Notes under the pieces: model-generated
What the model was told of the DNA's origin: nothing
The model's input: only the letters and a program-made list of their open reading frames with translations
The model's database searches: none
In this document: positions 24,015 through 33,479 of the stretch, one piece after another
How the letters are laid out: each line of letters opens with the position of its first letter
Position numbering within the stretch: the stretch's first letter is position 1
Position numbers and translations under genes: made by a program
Assembly (NCBI GenBank): GCA_013390745.1
Contig: JACASX010000008.1
Coordinates: 1 to 52,529, forward strand
Length of the DNA: 52,529 bases
Direction: 5' to 3'
Source of the DNA: Marine Group I thaumarchaeote
GTDB lineage: Archaea > Thermoproteota > Nitrososphaeria > Nitrososphaerales > Nitrosopumilaceae

Positions 24015-27000
24015 ATGGAATTAACAAATGAGTTTAATCTAAAAAAGATTGAACGGAGTACCAAGGATTATCTCTCAAAACTAGATTTACAAAAGATGAT
24101 TGACGATTCATCAGACAAGCGAGATAAAATTATGTTCATTGAGGGACCGCCTACGCTAAATGGTGAACCACATGCAGGTCACCTTAGGGGTCGTGTCTTC
24201 AAAGATTTGTGGTACAGATTTAACACACTAAATTCAAAAAATGTAATTTTTAATGCGGGATGGGATACACAAGGTCTTCCGGTTGAATTACAGGCTGAGA
24301 AGGAACTTGGAATCACAAATGGGAAGAGTGGAATTACAACCCAACAACAGATTGAAAACTTGGTTACTCAATGTAAAAAAATTGTTTCAAAATTTCATCA
24401 GAAATGGATTGATGTTGACAAAAAACTAGGAATGTCACTTAATCAAGAAAATGCATACTGGACATACAAGGACGAATATATTGAAAGGGAATGGCAATTA
24501 CTAAAACGAGCTCACGAAAATGATATCCTTACAGAAGGGTATAGAGTTGTTGCATACTGCCCAAGTTGCCAAACTTCGTTAAGCCATTCTGAAGTTAATC
24601 AGGGTTATGAGATGGTTCAGGATCCTTCTTTGTATTACAAGGTAAAATTGCAAGACGAAGATGTCTATCTGATTGTCTGGACTACTATGCCGTTTACACT
24701 TGTAACAGACGCAATGGTTGGATTCAATCCAGATGAAGAATATGTTTACGTATCAGCAAACAACGAAACATGGATTGTTGGAAAAATTCGTCTTGAAGAG
24801 TTCATGAAAGAAGCAAAGGTGGAAGATTACAAAGTACTAAAAACAGTAAACGGTTCTGAATTTGAAGGTAAAAAATACACGCACCCTCTTCTAGGCGATA
24901 TCTCTGGCTTGGAAAAAATGTCAAAACTAGAAAACTATCACATTGCAGTTGCTGAGAAATTTGTTGATGTTAATGCTGGCACCGGTATAGTTCATCTTTC
25001 CCCAGCTAACGGTGAGGATGACTATAACATTGCGATGAAACGGAAAGTTGAGATTTTCTCCCCCATTGACGATGAGGTAAAGTTTACTGAAGATGCTGGC
25101 AAGTATGCTGGAATGTTTGTACGTGATGCTGATGAAAAAATTGTGCAAGACATTAAAGACAAAAATGCATTGGTAAGAATCAGTAAAATCAAGCACAAAT
25201 ACCCACTATGCTGGCGCTCTCAACACAAGCTAGTTTGGCTTGCGCGAAGAGAATATTTTTACATGCTTGATAGACTTGATAATAAAGCAATTGATGCCGC
25301 ACAAAAAGTGGAATATTTTTTTGACCAACCAAAAAACAGATTTTTGGAAATAATTAAAGAAAAACATCCATGGTGCATCTCAAGAGAAAGATTCTGGGGT
25401 TGCCCAATACCAATCTGGAAGTGTACGGAATGTGAAAACATTGAAAGACTATTTTCAAGAAAAGAAATTATTGATGTAGCAGATGATCTTCCCGATGGAC
25501 CTGACTTTGAGCTACACAGACCATGGATAGACAAAATTTCAATCAAATGTAAAAAATGTAATGCAAAGATGCAGCGTGAGGAATTTGTTTTAGATACTTG
25601 GCATAACAGTGGTGCTGCACCTTTTGCCTCATTAAGCGACGATGAATACAAAAAAACCATACCGGCTCCATTTTTTACTGAAGGTATTGATCAAACACGT
25701 GGATGGGCATACACGCTTTTAATTGAAAATGTAATTTTTAATAATAAAGATATTTCACCATATAATTCATTTCTATTCCAGGGACATGTTCTTGACGAAA
25801 AAGGCAACAAGATGAGTAAGAGTACTGGTAATGTACTTGATGCGGCTGATCTACTTGACAAATATCCAGTTGATCTTGTCAGATTCTACTTCATGTGGAA
25901 ATCAAGCCCAATTGAAACTCTAAATTTTAGTACAAAGGAATTGATGTCAAGACCGTATCAAATCCTAAGCACACTTTTTCACATTCATTTGTATTTTAAA
26001 CAGAATAGTGAATACGACAAATTCAACATTAATGAATCAACTGTTGGATGGGCAAAGGATAATGACATGCTTACCTCTACGGACATCTGGTTATTATCAA
26101 AACTTCAAAAAACAATTGAACTATCTACAGAGTCAAACAATGAATGCAAATTCCACGAATCAGCAAGTGCCATAGAAGATTTTCTGATTAATTCACTAAG
26201 CCAAATTTACATTCCAATCACAAAGCCAGAACTTTGGAATGACGATGAAAATAAAAAAGATAGAAGACATGTTATCTATGCAATTATCGCCGAGTCATTG
26301 AAAACGCTAGACATTTTGATACATCCATTTTCGCCGTTTACCAGCGAGTATCTGTATACGACCACATTTGGAGACAAAGAATCAATACTTTTGGAAACAT
26401 GGCCAAAATCTACACCTACATTAGTTAATGAAAGTGTTGAAGAATCATTCGACATAATGAATGAGATTGTTTCGGTTTGTGCTGCTGCACGAATGAAGGG
26501 AAAGTTGAAAAGAAGATGGCCATTAAAACACGCGATAATTTGTGTAGAAAAAGGACAGCAGAAGAAAATTGAACTATTATCAGAATTATTACAATCTCAG
26601 CTAAATGTGGAAGATTACAAAATTATTGAACTTGAAAATCATGAGGGAATATCAGAAATGCTAGAGATGAAAAAATCTGCCGTCCCAGTTATCCCAAAGA
26701 TAGAACTTAACCGAAAAACCATTGGTCCAAAGGCAAAACAAAATCTTAGTAAGCTGCTAGAAATTTTTTCTGAAATAAAACCTGATGAGATAATACAAGG
26801 GCTCGAAAAAGATAGTTCATTTACATTTGATGTTAATGGAACAAAAATTTCTTTAGATACAGATGATTTCATAATCGAGTTTGATGTTCAAGAAGGTTTT
26901 ACATTCTCAAGAAGAAATAATCTGATAGGAATCATTTCAACTGAAAGAAATGAGGAATTGATGGCAAAAGGTCTAATCAAGGATCTTGCCAGAAGACTAC

Positions 27001-27215
27001 AAGCATTGAGAAAGGAGAGGGGCTATAATCCAACTGATGTATTGAATACAGCGTCCGTATTGGATCTTGATGAGGAATCGTTATCCATGATAAAAAATAA
27101 AACCGAAGAGCTTTCGTTTTTGGTTAGAGTTAAACAAGTAAACTTTACACAAACATGCAAAAAATACAAAGATGACGATATAGATGGTCAAAAAATTAGA
27201 ATTTCTGTTGAATAG
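24015..27215 (+). CDS. ileS: Isoleucyl-tRNA synthetase
   Basis: The 1066-residue class I synthetase attaches Ile to its tRNA. HIGH-type motif is PPTLNGEPHAGH (about residues 45-56), the editing domain contains LIVWTTMPFTL and GTGIVHLSPANGEDD, WISRERFWG-type segment is present as CISRERFWGCPIP, and KMSKS is in KGNKMSKSTGN (about residue 600). Cys pairs for zinc lie at CTECENIERLF and CKKCNAKM. The C-terminal anticodon region and extension (FSRRNNLIGIIST) match the long archaeal/eukaryotic type. Editing removes mischarged Val. Confidence 0.96.
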   Translation: MELTNEFNLKKIERSTKDYLSKLDLQKMIDDSSDKRDKIMFIEGPPTLNGEPHAGHLRGRVFKDLWYRFNTLNSKNVIFNAGWDTQGLPVELQAEKELGITNGKSGITTQQQIENLVTQCKKIVSKFHQKWIDVDKKLGMSLNQENAYWTYKDEYIEREWQLLKRAHENDILTEGYRVVAYCPSCQTSLSHSEVNQGYEMVQDPSLYYKVKLQDEDVYLIVWTTMPFTLVTDAMVGFNPDEEYVYVSANNETWIVGKIRLEEFMKEAKVEDYKVLKTVNGSEFEGKKYTHPLLGDISGLEKMSKLENYHIAVAEKFVDVNAGTGIVHLSPANGEDDYNIAMKRKVEIFSPIDDEVKFTEDAGKYAGMFVRDADEKIVQDIKDKNALVRISKIKHKYPLCWRSQHKLVWLARREYFYMLDRLDNKAIDAAQKVEYFFDQPKNRFLEIIKEKHPWCISRERFWGCPIPIWKCTECENIERLFSRKEIIDVADDLPDGPDFELHRPWIDKISIKCKKCNAKMQREEFVLDTWHNSGAAPFASLSDDEYKKTIPAPFFTEGIDQTRGWAYTLLIENVIFNNKDISPYNSFLFQGHVLDEKGNKMSKSTGNVLDAADLLDKYPVDLVRFYFMWKSSPIETLNFSTKELMSRPYQILSTLFHIHLYFKQNSEYDKFNINESTVGWAKDNDMLTSTDIWLLSKLQKTIELSTESNNECKFHESASAIEDFLINSLSQIYIPITKPELWNDDENKKDRRHVIYAIIAESLKTLDILIHPFSPFTSEYLYTTTFGDKESILLETWPKSTPTLVNESVEESFDIMNEIVSVCAAARMKGKLKRRWPLKHAIICVEKGQQKKIELLSELLQSQLNVEDYKIIELENHEGISEMLEMKKSAVPVIPKIELNRKTIGPKAKQNLSKLLEIFSEIKPDEIIQGLEKDSSFTFDVNGTKISLDTDDFIIEFDVQEGFTFSRRNNLIGIISTERNEELMAKGLIKDLARRLQALRKERGYNPTDVLNTASVLDLDEESLSMIKNKTEELSFLVRVKQVNFTQTCKKYKDDDIDGQKIRISVE

Positions 27216-27230
27216 TAACACAACAATCAT

Positions 27231-27239
27231 CATAAATAC
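27231..27239 (+). promoter_or_regulatory. TATA box for the 109-aa gene
   Basis: cataaatac, centred near 27235, is 25-26 nt before ATG 27260 and only 10 nt before the upstream ATG 27245, which favours the shorter start. Confidence 0.4.
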
Positions 27240-27259
27240 AAAAAATGTATAGATTAACC

Positions 27260-27589
27260 ATGGTCAAGCAGATTAGCCTTGATGCCTGGTCCCTTCAACA
27301 TTTAACAGATCTTTTAAAAAAGGGATCACAGATAGTGGCAAAAACAAACACGCCCATAATCCTTTATCGCCAAACCATGGAGGAAGAAGATGGTTCGTAT
27401 GAGGAGATAGTTTGTACACTAACAAATGATTACATTGTTGAACAATTGATAATATCTGGAGGAATGGTAATACCAGCAATTAAGCAACAATTGGTATTCA
27501 GATTGGATGAGTTCCCAGATAGGCTTTTGAGAAAAAGCAAAGATTTGTTCTTAGAAACTGTTGAACTTTTAGAAAAAAAATTAAAGTGA
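27260..27589 (+). CDS. Hypothetical protein (109 aa), probably conserved in the lineage
   Basis: It starts MVKQISLDAWSLQHLTDLL and has strands IILYRQTM and IVCTLTNDYIVEQLIISGG followed by two C-terminal helices (FRLDEFPDRLLRKSKDLF). It looks like a small alpha/beta soluble protein. No motif is recognised. The ATG at 27260 fits a leaderless transcript; ATG 27245 is the alternative. It lies between ileS and sucC, all on the plus strand. Confidence 0.6.
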   Translation: MVKQISLDAWSLQHLTDLLKKGSQIVAKTNTPIILYRQTMEEEDGSYEEIVCTLTNDYIVEQLIISGGMVIPAIKQQLVFRLDEFPDRLLRKSKDLFLETVELLEKKLK

Positions 27590-27634
27590 CAGGATTACTG
27601 CTACGATTATAAACTTCCCAATACGACAATTTTT

Positions 27635-28741
27635 GTGAGATTATTAGAATATCAGGCTAAGGAATTATTCAAGGAGTATGGTATCAGGGTTCCAGATAGT
27701 ATTGCCTCAAAAGATATAGAAAGTGGGAGAAAGGATGCTGAGAAAATCGGATATCCGTTTGTGATAAAGGCTCAAGTTCCTGTAGGCGGTCGTGGAAAGG
27801 CTGGTGGAATACAAAAGTGCCATAATGAAGATGAATTTGAATTGAAATATCCGCAGGTTCTAAACATGTCAATCAAGGGCGAAAAAACCAGAGCTGTTCT
27901 ACTTGAAAAGATGTCAGAATATGAAAAAGAAATCTACCTGTCATTGTTTCTTAACAGGAGTAAAAGATGCTATACAATAATTTCCTCGGCAGAGGGTGGA
28001 GTAGAAATTGAATCAGTTAAGGATCAGGTGATTCGAGAAGTTGGTTCAGGTGATGTTACAAAAAAAGTTGCTGAAGAAGTAGCAAAGGAAATTGGTCTCG
28101 ATGAAAATTCAATACCTCACTTTGTAGACATTTTACAAAAACTATCAAAATTAACTGTAGAAAAGGAAGCGGAATTGACAGAGATTAATCCGCTGGTAAT
28201 CCTTAAGGACGGCTCAATGATGGCACTTGATGGCAAGATTATGACTGATGATAATTCAAACTTCAGACATAAGGAACTTGCAAAATATCATGAACAGACA
28301 GAGCTTGAAAAGAAGGCAGAAGAAAGTGGATTTTCACTTGTAGAATTGGATGGCAACATAGCTGTTATTGGAAACGGTGCAGGTCTTGTAATGTCAACAC
28401 TTGACATGCTAACCGATAATGGTGGAAAGGCTGCTTGCTTCCTAGATGTTGGCGGTACTGCAACAGAGGAATCTGTCTACGAAGCTTTAACGCTAATCAG
28501 CAAAATGAAAAATGTCAAGGCAGTTTTAGTAAATTTGTATGGTGGAATAGTAAAAACAACTATTGTAGCATCCGCATTTCTCAAAGCCTATGATGACAAG
28601 ATAATAATTTTACCTGTTTTTGCCAGATTAATGGGTGCAGAATCAGAAAAATCAAAAGAAATGCTGAAAGATAGTGAAACAAAGTTAGCACCATCTATTG
28701 AGGAGGCAATCAACAAAGTTGTCATGGAGGTCAATAAATGA
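27635..28741 (+). CDS. sucC: Succinyl-CoA synthetase (ADP-forming), beta subunit
   Basis: The 368-residue ATP-grasp subunit contains LLEYQAKELFKEYGIRVP, the nucleotide loop QVPVGGRGKAGGIQ, TEINPLVILKDGSMMALDGK and the CoA-ligase domain segment ACFLDVGGTATEE. It pairs with SucD to convert succinyl-CoA and ADP to succinate and ATP, or the reverse. In the 3-hydroxypropionate/4-hydroxybutyrate lineage it can link the TCA branch and the cycle. The start is GTG at 27635 and the stop overlaps sucD by 4 nt. Confidence 0.93.
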   Translation: MRLLEYQAKELFKEYGIRVPDSIASKDIESGRKDAEKIGYPFVIKAQVPVGGRGKAGGIQKCHNEDEFELKYPQVLNMSIKGEKTRAVLLEKMSEYEKEIYLSLFLNRSKRCYTIISSAEGGVEIESVKDQVIREVGSGDVTKKVAEEVAKEIGLDENSIPHFVDILQKLSKLTVEKEAELTEINPLVILKDGSMMALDGKIMTDDNSNFRHKELAKYHEQTELEKKAEESGFSLVELDGNIAVIGNGAGLVMSTLDMLTDNGGKAACFLDVGGTATEESVYEALTLISKMKNVKAVLVNLYGGIVKTTIVASAFLKAYDDKIIILPVFARLMGAESEKSKEMLKDSETKLAPSIEEAINKVVMEVNK

Positions 28742-29655
28742 CAGACATCTTTGAACTTTTAAAAGGGAAACAAAACTCAAAGGGTGATTTTCAAAAACAA
28801 CCCGTAATCGTGCAAGGGATTACGGGAAAATATGGCACGCGGCATACAAAACTGATGATAGAATATGGAACCAACATAGTTGCAGGTGTCACTCCCGGCA
28901 AAGGCGGTCAGAAATTTGAAGATGCAGTTCCAATTTATGAAACAGTCAAAGAGGCAGTTGACAAAACAGGCGCAAAAATTTCCATCATGTTTGTTCCGGC
29001 TAAATTCTTTTTAGGTGCAGCAACAGACGCATTAGAGGCTGGAATAAAACTGCTTGTTGCTATTCCAGAGCATGTACCAGTACAAGATACAATGAAAATA
29101 GTTGAGATTGCAAAACAAAAAGGCGCGATACTCATTGGCCCTAATACACCTGGAGTTATGATACCAGGATTAATCAAGATCGGAATCATGCCTGCGTCAC
29201 CATTCAAGTTTGGAAACACAGTAGTTCTATCAAAAAGCGGGACGTTACTTTATGAGATTAGTAACAATCTTTCAAACTCTGGATTTGGACAATGCATAAC
29301 AATTGGTGTTGGAGGAGATCCAATTAACGGTACTAGACTTGTAGATGCGTTTGATATGGTAAAAGACTACCCTAATCTTGATGGCATTGTTGTTGTAGGC
29401 GAAATTGGTGGGGACGCGGAAGAAGTTTTAGCCCAAAAAATAATTGATGAGAACTTCGAAAAGCCTGTTGTTGCGTATATAGCTGGTAGAAAAGCTCCAA
29501 AAGAAAAGAGAATGGGGCATGCCGGTGCAATTGTCATGGGAAATTACGGATCAGCTGAATCTAAAATAACAATGTTTTCAAGAGCCAACATTCCAGTTGC
29601 CAAAAGGCCAGTAGAAGTGTCTATATTATTAGCTGGAAAAATGGAAAAAAAATAG
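28738..29655 (+). CDS. sucD: Succinyl-CoA synthetase (ADP-forming), alpha subunit
   Basis: The 305-residue CoA-binding subunit has VQGITGKYGTRHTKLM, AGVTPGKGGQKFE, GPNTPGVMIPG, VLSKSGTLLYEISNNL, and MGHAGAIVMGN with the phospho-accepting His. A Shine-Dalgarno-like ggaggt lies 7 nt upstream of its ATG, as expected for an internal operon gene. The adjacent ribosomal protein gene eL40 may share the transcript. Confidence 0.94.
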   Translation: MTDIFELLKGKQNSKGDFQKQPVIVQGITGKYGTRHTKLMIEYGTNIVAGVTPGKGGQKFEDAVPIYETVKEAVDKTGAKISIMFVPAKFFLGAATDALEAGIKLLVAIPEHVPVQDTMKIVEIAKQKGAILIGPNTPGVMIPGLIKIGIMPASPFKFGNTVVLSKSGTLLYEISNNLSNSGFGQCITIGVGGDPINGTRLVDAFDMVKDYPNLDGIVVVGEIGGDAEEVLAQKIIDENFEKPVVAYIAGRKAPKEKRMGHAGAIVMGNYGSAESKITMFSRANIPVAKRPVEVSILLAGKMEKK

Positions 29656-29687
29656 TTTATACGGAGTAATTTTGAGGTGAAATCAGT

Positions 29688-29858
29688 ATGCCAGTCACAG
29701 ATCCTGAAAAAAAACAGATTGCGCAAAAGGCACGACTTCACATGAAAATTTGCTTTACATGCGGAGCACGAAACCCAATGAGTGCAACAAGATGCAGGAA
29801 GTGCCACAACGGCTATCTGCGACTGAAAAATAAAACCTTAGGAATCAAAAAAACATAG
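29688..29858 (+). CDS. rpl40e: Ribosomal protein eL40
   Basis: The 56-residue protein reads MPVTDPEKKQIAQKARLHMK then ICFTCGARNPMSATRC and CRKCHNGYLRLKNK. Two CxxC pairs form the eL40 zinc knuckle, and the basic flanks match. In eukaryotes it is the ribosomal part of the ubiquitin-L40 fusion; in archaea it is free. A gaggtga Shine-Dalgarno-like motif precedes the ATG at 29688 by 7 nt. It follows sucD by 32 nt. Confidence 0.93.
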   Translation: MPVTDPEKKQIAQKARLHMKICFTCGARNPMSATRCRKCHNGYLRLKNKTLGIKKT

Positions 29859-29859
29859 A

Positions 29860-30486
29860 TTATGATAGTTTGATAGTTACTTCCTCACCGTTATCAATCG
29901 GGACAGTAACTGACTGAACATTTGGATTACTTCTAACATGGGATAAATAATCCAGCATCATTTCGTTGAACCTTTCCGGAAGCAGAATGTTATCAGCCCC
30001 AATTATCCCTCCCTTTCTTACCAGGGGCAAGCACAGATCAAAATATTCGATATATCTCTCCTTATCGGCATCAATGAAAATAAAATCAAAATAATTTTCG
30101 CCAAACTCCTCCTTTATCTCATCCAAAATTTTTCTAGCCTCCCCCTTCCTGATTTTAATTAGGGAACTTACTCCAGCCTCCTCAAAGTTTCGTGTTGCGT
30201 TATCAATTTTGAATTGCTCCCTGTCAATTGTTATAATTTGGCCATCAGATTTGGTGTTTAACATTACCGCGTCGGCAAACCAGAGCCCAGAATAGCCCAC
30301 AGACATGCCTATTTCAAGAATTTTTTTGGCGTTTATGGACATTAGCAGAGTGTTGTAAAACATCCCAATGTTTTTTGATATGCAGTTCAGTCTCTTCTCG
30401 CCGGGAATTTCATCCCGGTGGCTGTTCTCATAGTCAATGTCCTTTTCTAATCTTGATAGTACGTTCTGGATTTTTTCATTTACCAT
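29860..30486 (-). CDS. SAM-dependent O-methyltransferase (class I, family 3 type)
   Basis: The 208-residue protein resembles catechol/caffeoyl-CoA O-methyltransferases: KILEIGMSVGYSGLWFADA (SAM motif I), GQIITIDREQFKIDNA, FDFIFIDADKERYIEYFDLCLPLVRKGGIIGADNIL with the metal-binding Asp cluster. It probably methylates a small diol using a divalent metal. Its substrate is unknown. It is convergent with eL40 (1 nt gap) and divergent from the next methyltransferase. Confidence 0.85.
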   Translation of the reverse strand: MVNEKIQNVLSRLEKDIDYENSHRDEIPGEKRLNCISKNIGMFYNTLLMSINAKKILEIGMSVGYSGLWFADAVMLNTKSDGQIITIDREQFKIDNATRNFEEAGVSSLIKIRKGEARKILDEIKEEFGENYFDFIFIDADKERYIEYFDLCLPLVRKGGIIGADNILLPERFNEMMLDYLSHVRSNPNVQSVTVPIDNGEEVTIKLS

Positions 30487-30518
30487 TATTCTTTAAATTA
30501 CTTGGTGCGCGATATATA

Positions 30519-31196
30519 ATGTTGGCAGAATCGGCAAAAAATCTTGTACCTAAATTTTTTGATGAGACCGGGGCAACATATGATGGCGTTGTCTCATATG
30601 GCACGCTAGGGAAGGACAAGTATTGGAAGAGAAAGATACTGGAACAAATTTCTGATGGAAGTTCTTTCTTAGATCTAGCATGTGGTACTGGCATTCTGAC
30701 CAGGGAAATTGCGAGAAAATTTTCCAGCGCAAAGATAGTTGGCATTGACATCACCCAAAGTTATCTTGATGTGGCAAAGAAAAATTCAAATTCGTTTGAT
30801 AACATCTCATTCATCCTTGACGACGCGGAAAAATTCAAACTGGATTCAAAGTTTGACTACATCACCGGATCTTATCTGCCAAAATATTGTGACCCGGAAA
30901 TACTTGTAAAAAATTGTATAACACATCTCAAGCCAGGCGGCAAGATTATCTTCCATGATTTCACATATCCAAAAAATCCAGTTGTCAGGGGGCTGTGGAA
31001 CTTCTTTCTTACTTTCTTGCGGTTGGTTGGATGTTTCATTCCAAGTTGGAAGGATGCGCTAATCGGGCTGCCAAAATTAATTCGAAGAACCAAATGGCTG
31101 GACAGTTATTCCGATGTAATGAAGAAAAGTGGACTGAAGGTGAGCCATCAGTATCTCACATACGGTGCAGTAGCCATCTTAACTGGCACAAAATAA
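30519..31196 (+). CDS. Class I SAM methyltransferase (UbiE/MenG-like)
   Basis: The protein begins MLAESAKNLVPKFFDETGAT, carries LDLACGTGILTREIARKF (SAM motif I), IVGIDITQSYLDVAKKN and LKPGGKIIFHDFTYP. This order resembles the UbiE/COQ5 C-methyltransferases of quinone synthesis, though a definite assignment is not possible. The start at ATG 30519 was chosen over an upstream frame extension that overlaps the divergent gene and has no homologous look. A zinc-less MDR reductase follows 28 nt later. Confidence 0.78.
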   Translation: MLAESAKNLVPKFFDETGATYDGVVSYGTLGKDKYWKRKILEQISDGSSFLDLACGTGILTREIARKFSSAKIVGIDITQSYLDVAKKNSNSFDNISFILDDAEKFKLDSKFDYITGSYLPKYCDPEILVKNCITHLKPGGKIIFHDFTYPKNPVVRGLWNFFLTFLRLVGCFIPSWKDALIGLPKLIRRTKWLDSYSDVMKKSGLKVSHQYLTYGAVAILTGTK

Positions 31197-31224
31197 GTAT
31201 GGTGTATTTTTAAAAATCTCAGAG

Positions 31225-32298
31225 ATGAAAGCACTAGTCTATGATAATTACGCACAGAATGACGATTTTGAATCTATTTTACAGATAAAGGATATTCCGG
31301 AGCCCACACCAAAACCAAACGATGTAATTTTTCGCGTAAAGGCTGCGGCATTAAACTATGATGACATATGGGGCATGAGAGGAAAGCCACTCACCGTCCC
31401 ATTGCCGCATGTTTCTGGAACTGATGCTGCGGGCGAAGTAATCGCAATTGGTGACAATGTAAAAAATATCAAAGTGGGAGACAGAATAGTTTCCCATGGA
31501 AACATATCATGCCGTGTCTGCGCAGCATGTACCGATGGCAGGGAATATGATTGCAGACAACGAAAAATTTGGGGATTTGAAACTGGACCACTTTGGGGTG
31601 GCTACTGTGAGATTGCACACCTTCCAGAAATTAACGTCCTAAAAATTCCAGAGAATGTAAGTTATGAAGAAGCTGCAGCCGCATCGATGACACTTTTAAC
31701 ATCATGGCACATGTTGGTTGGACGAGCCAAGATTAAACCGGGTCAAACTGTTCTTGTCATGGGTGGCAGTTCCGGCGTTGGAATATTTGGAATTCAAATT
31801 GCAAAACTGTACGGATGTATAGTCATTGCCACAGCAAGTCCTGACAAACTGGAAAAGCTCAAAGAACTTGGTGCAGATTATGCCGTGGATCATAGAAAGG
31901 AAGACTGGCACAAAGAAGTCAGAGGAATAACCAAAGAAATTGCAAGGAGAGATGGTGTCTCACCAGGAGTTGATGTAATCTTTGAGCACATTGGTGGCTC
32001 CCACTGGAACAAGGAACTAACACTGCTGAAGTATGGTGCAACAATTGTAACCACGGGGGCTACGACCGGATATGATGTGCCAACCGACCTGCGCCAAATA
32101 TTTTTCAAGGGCATCAACATTTTGGGCTCCACACAGGGAACTCGCGCCGAGTTGGAGGAGGGATTTCACTGGATGGGTCAGGGAAAGATAAAGGTAATTA
32201 TCGATTCCGTCTTTACATTTGAGAATGCGGTGGAGGCTCACAAAAAGATGCTCAACGGAAAAGGGCTGGTCGGAAAGATAATCCTCAAGCCGAACTAG
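31225..32298 (+). CDS. Medium-chain reductase/dehydrogenase (zinc-binding ADH family)
   Basis: The 357-residue protein has AALNYDDIWGMRG, PLPHVSGTDAAGEVIAIG, a four-Cys structural zinc loop (CRVCAACTDGREYDC), the Rossmann site VMGGSSGVGIFGIQIAKL, and a C-terminal AHKKMLNGKGLVGKIIL. The catalytic zinc Cys of alcohol dehydrogenases is absent (ALNYDD replaces CGSD-like), so enoyl or quinone reduction is more plausible than alcohol oxidation. Acryloyl-CoA reductase of the carbon-fixation cycle belongs to this superfamily in Sulfolobales and is one possibility, not supported further here. It overlaps the convergent gene by 4 nt. Confidence 0.8.
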   Translation: MKALVYDNYAQNDDFESILQIKDIPEPTPKPNDVIFRVKAAALNYDDIWGMRGKPLTVPLPHVSGTDAAGEVIAIGDNVKNIKVGDRIVSHGNISCRVCAACTDGREYDCRQRKIWGFETGPLWGGYCEIAHLPEINVLKIPENVSYEEAAAASMTLLTSWHMLVGRAKIKPGQTVLVMGGSSGVGIFGIQIAKLYGCIVIATASPDKLEKLKELGADYAVDHRKEDWHKEVRGITKEIARRDGVSPGVDVIFEHIGGSHWNKELTLLKYGATIVTTGATTGYDVPTDLRQIFFKGINILGSTQGTRAELEEGFHWMGQGKIKVIIDSVFTFENAVEAHKKMLNGKGLVGKIILKPN

Positions 32299-32978
32299 AA
32301 TCTTACGACAAGAAATATTGCAGTGCCAACCAAAACTCCAATCGTAAGAAGTTTTAGAATGGTTTCGCACCTTTTAATCTCTGAATGACTTCCGTTATTG
32401 CGCCTCAGGTGCTTGTACTTTCTTGATGTTGTTATCAAAATGTAAGTTATGACCGAAGAGATTCCGCAAAGTATGATTACCTCCAGCGATATTGAGTTTG
32501 TCTGGATTACCGAGCCGGCAAAAACTGGCAGTATGGCCCATGCAATTATTGTTGACCAGTTGTTGTGGAACTTTCCCCCGAACAATTCCAAATTGTATGC
32601 AAACAGGAAGAATCCTTCCGCAATTCCTATCGCGAACAGCAGAGGCGAATCCAAGAAGGCATAGTACATCCCAATTGTAAATGCAATTCCCAAAACAATC
32701 ATTGATACAGTCCAAAGTTTCCTCTTTGGCAAATCTCCCCACGGCTTTGTCTTTCCACCAACCGCGTCCAGCAGGTGGGCTGAGACTCCAAGTGCCAGAA
32801 AATAAATCACACAAACTGCAATGAGCCGCTCCGTTTCAAAAGAGCCGGAGAGCGAACCCCATGCCGCAAAGCAGGTGACGATGCTGGTATATGGTAAAAA
32901 CAGCAGACCAATTGTTACTCGAAAATTCCTAGAGCCAAATTTTGGAACAAACCACTCTGACGTCCTATCCCGAAGCAT
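32295..32978 (-). CDS. Multi-span membrane protein, possibly UbiA-prenyltransferase-like
   Basis: The 227-residue protein has at least six hydrophobic segments, among them VTIGLLFLPYTSIVTCFAAW, IAVCVIYFLALGVSAHLLD, VSMIVLGIAFTIGMYYAF, ILCGISSVITYILI and LTIGVLVGTAIFLVV. Between spans 2 and 3 the loop LLDAVGGKTKPWGDLPKRK recalls the polar loops of UbiA-type prenyltransferases, but the full Asp-rich motifs are missing, so this is only a suggestion. Base composition is noticeably less AT-rich than the window average. Confidence 0.6.
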   Translation of the reverse strand: MLRDRTSEWFVPKFGSRNFRVTIGLLFLPYTSIVTCFAAWGSLSGSFETERLIAVCVIYFLALGVSAHLLDAVGGKTKPWGDLPKRKLWTVSMIVLGIAFTIGMYYAFLDSPLLFAIGIAEGFFLFAYNLELFGGKFHNNWSTIIAWAILPVFAGSVIQTNSISLEVIILCGISSVITYILITTSRKYKHLRRNNGSHSEIKRCETILKLLTIGVLVGTAIFLVVRF

Positions 32979-33078
32979 GGAGACTGTAAGACAAAGTATG
33001 TTTTTAACTTAAAGTCAAAGAGACAAAGAAGATAGTTTTCAAGCAGACGATTTTATAGTATGAAAAAGGAGCCAGACT

Positions 33079-33477
33079 ATGAATCGCTATAAGAAATTTA
33101 TCAAGAAAGGCGTGAGTGAGCAGATTTCAAAAATTCCATTTCATAACTATGCTCCAATAAAGCGCCTCTCCATGCTGAGCAAAAAGCGATTTCCAAGTTC
33201 GAATACCCATGTTGCAGTTCACTTCGTCAATGGCAACCATAAAAAAATGTCAGAGTATAGCATGCTGCATAAACATAATGCGGATGAAATCAATCTCATC
33301 GTTTCTGAAAATTCAAAATTGAAATATGAAATTCAACTAGGTGATGAAACATACAAAGTGACATCACCCTCTACAGTTTTCATACCAAAAGGAATCAGAC
33401 ACAAGGCGAAATTCATATCTGGAAAGGGAGTTTTTGTCTGCATAATTTTGTCTGGGAAATACAAGTCATCAAAATAA
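33079..33477 (+). CDS. Cupin-fold protein (HxH type)
   Basis: The 132-residue protein has a basic N-terminus, then cupin motif 1 MLHKHNADEINLIVSE (HxH and Glu) and motif 2 VFIPKGIRHKAKF (His), a complete metal-binding set. A TATA box (ttttata, about 33050-33056) is 26-27 nt before the ATG. The GVFVCIILSGK ending is typical of the barrel. Function unknown. Possibly a sugar or small-molecule binding protein. Confidence 0.68.
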   Translation: MNRYKKFIKKGVSEQISKIPFHNYAPIKRLSMLSKKRFPSSNTHVAVHFVNGNHKKMSEYSMLHKHNADEINLIVSENSKLKYEIQLGDETYKVTSPSTVFIPKGIRHKAKFISGKGVFVCIILSGKYKSSK

Positions 33478-33479
33478 GA

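Noticed and set aside
30375-30518. N-terminal extension of the plus-strand methyltransferase
   Set aside because: It overlaps the divergent methyltransferase and lacks domain-like sequence; the ATG at 30519 starts the conserved part.
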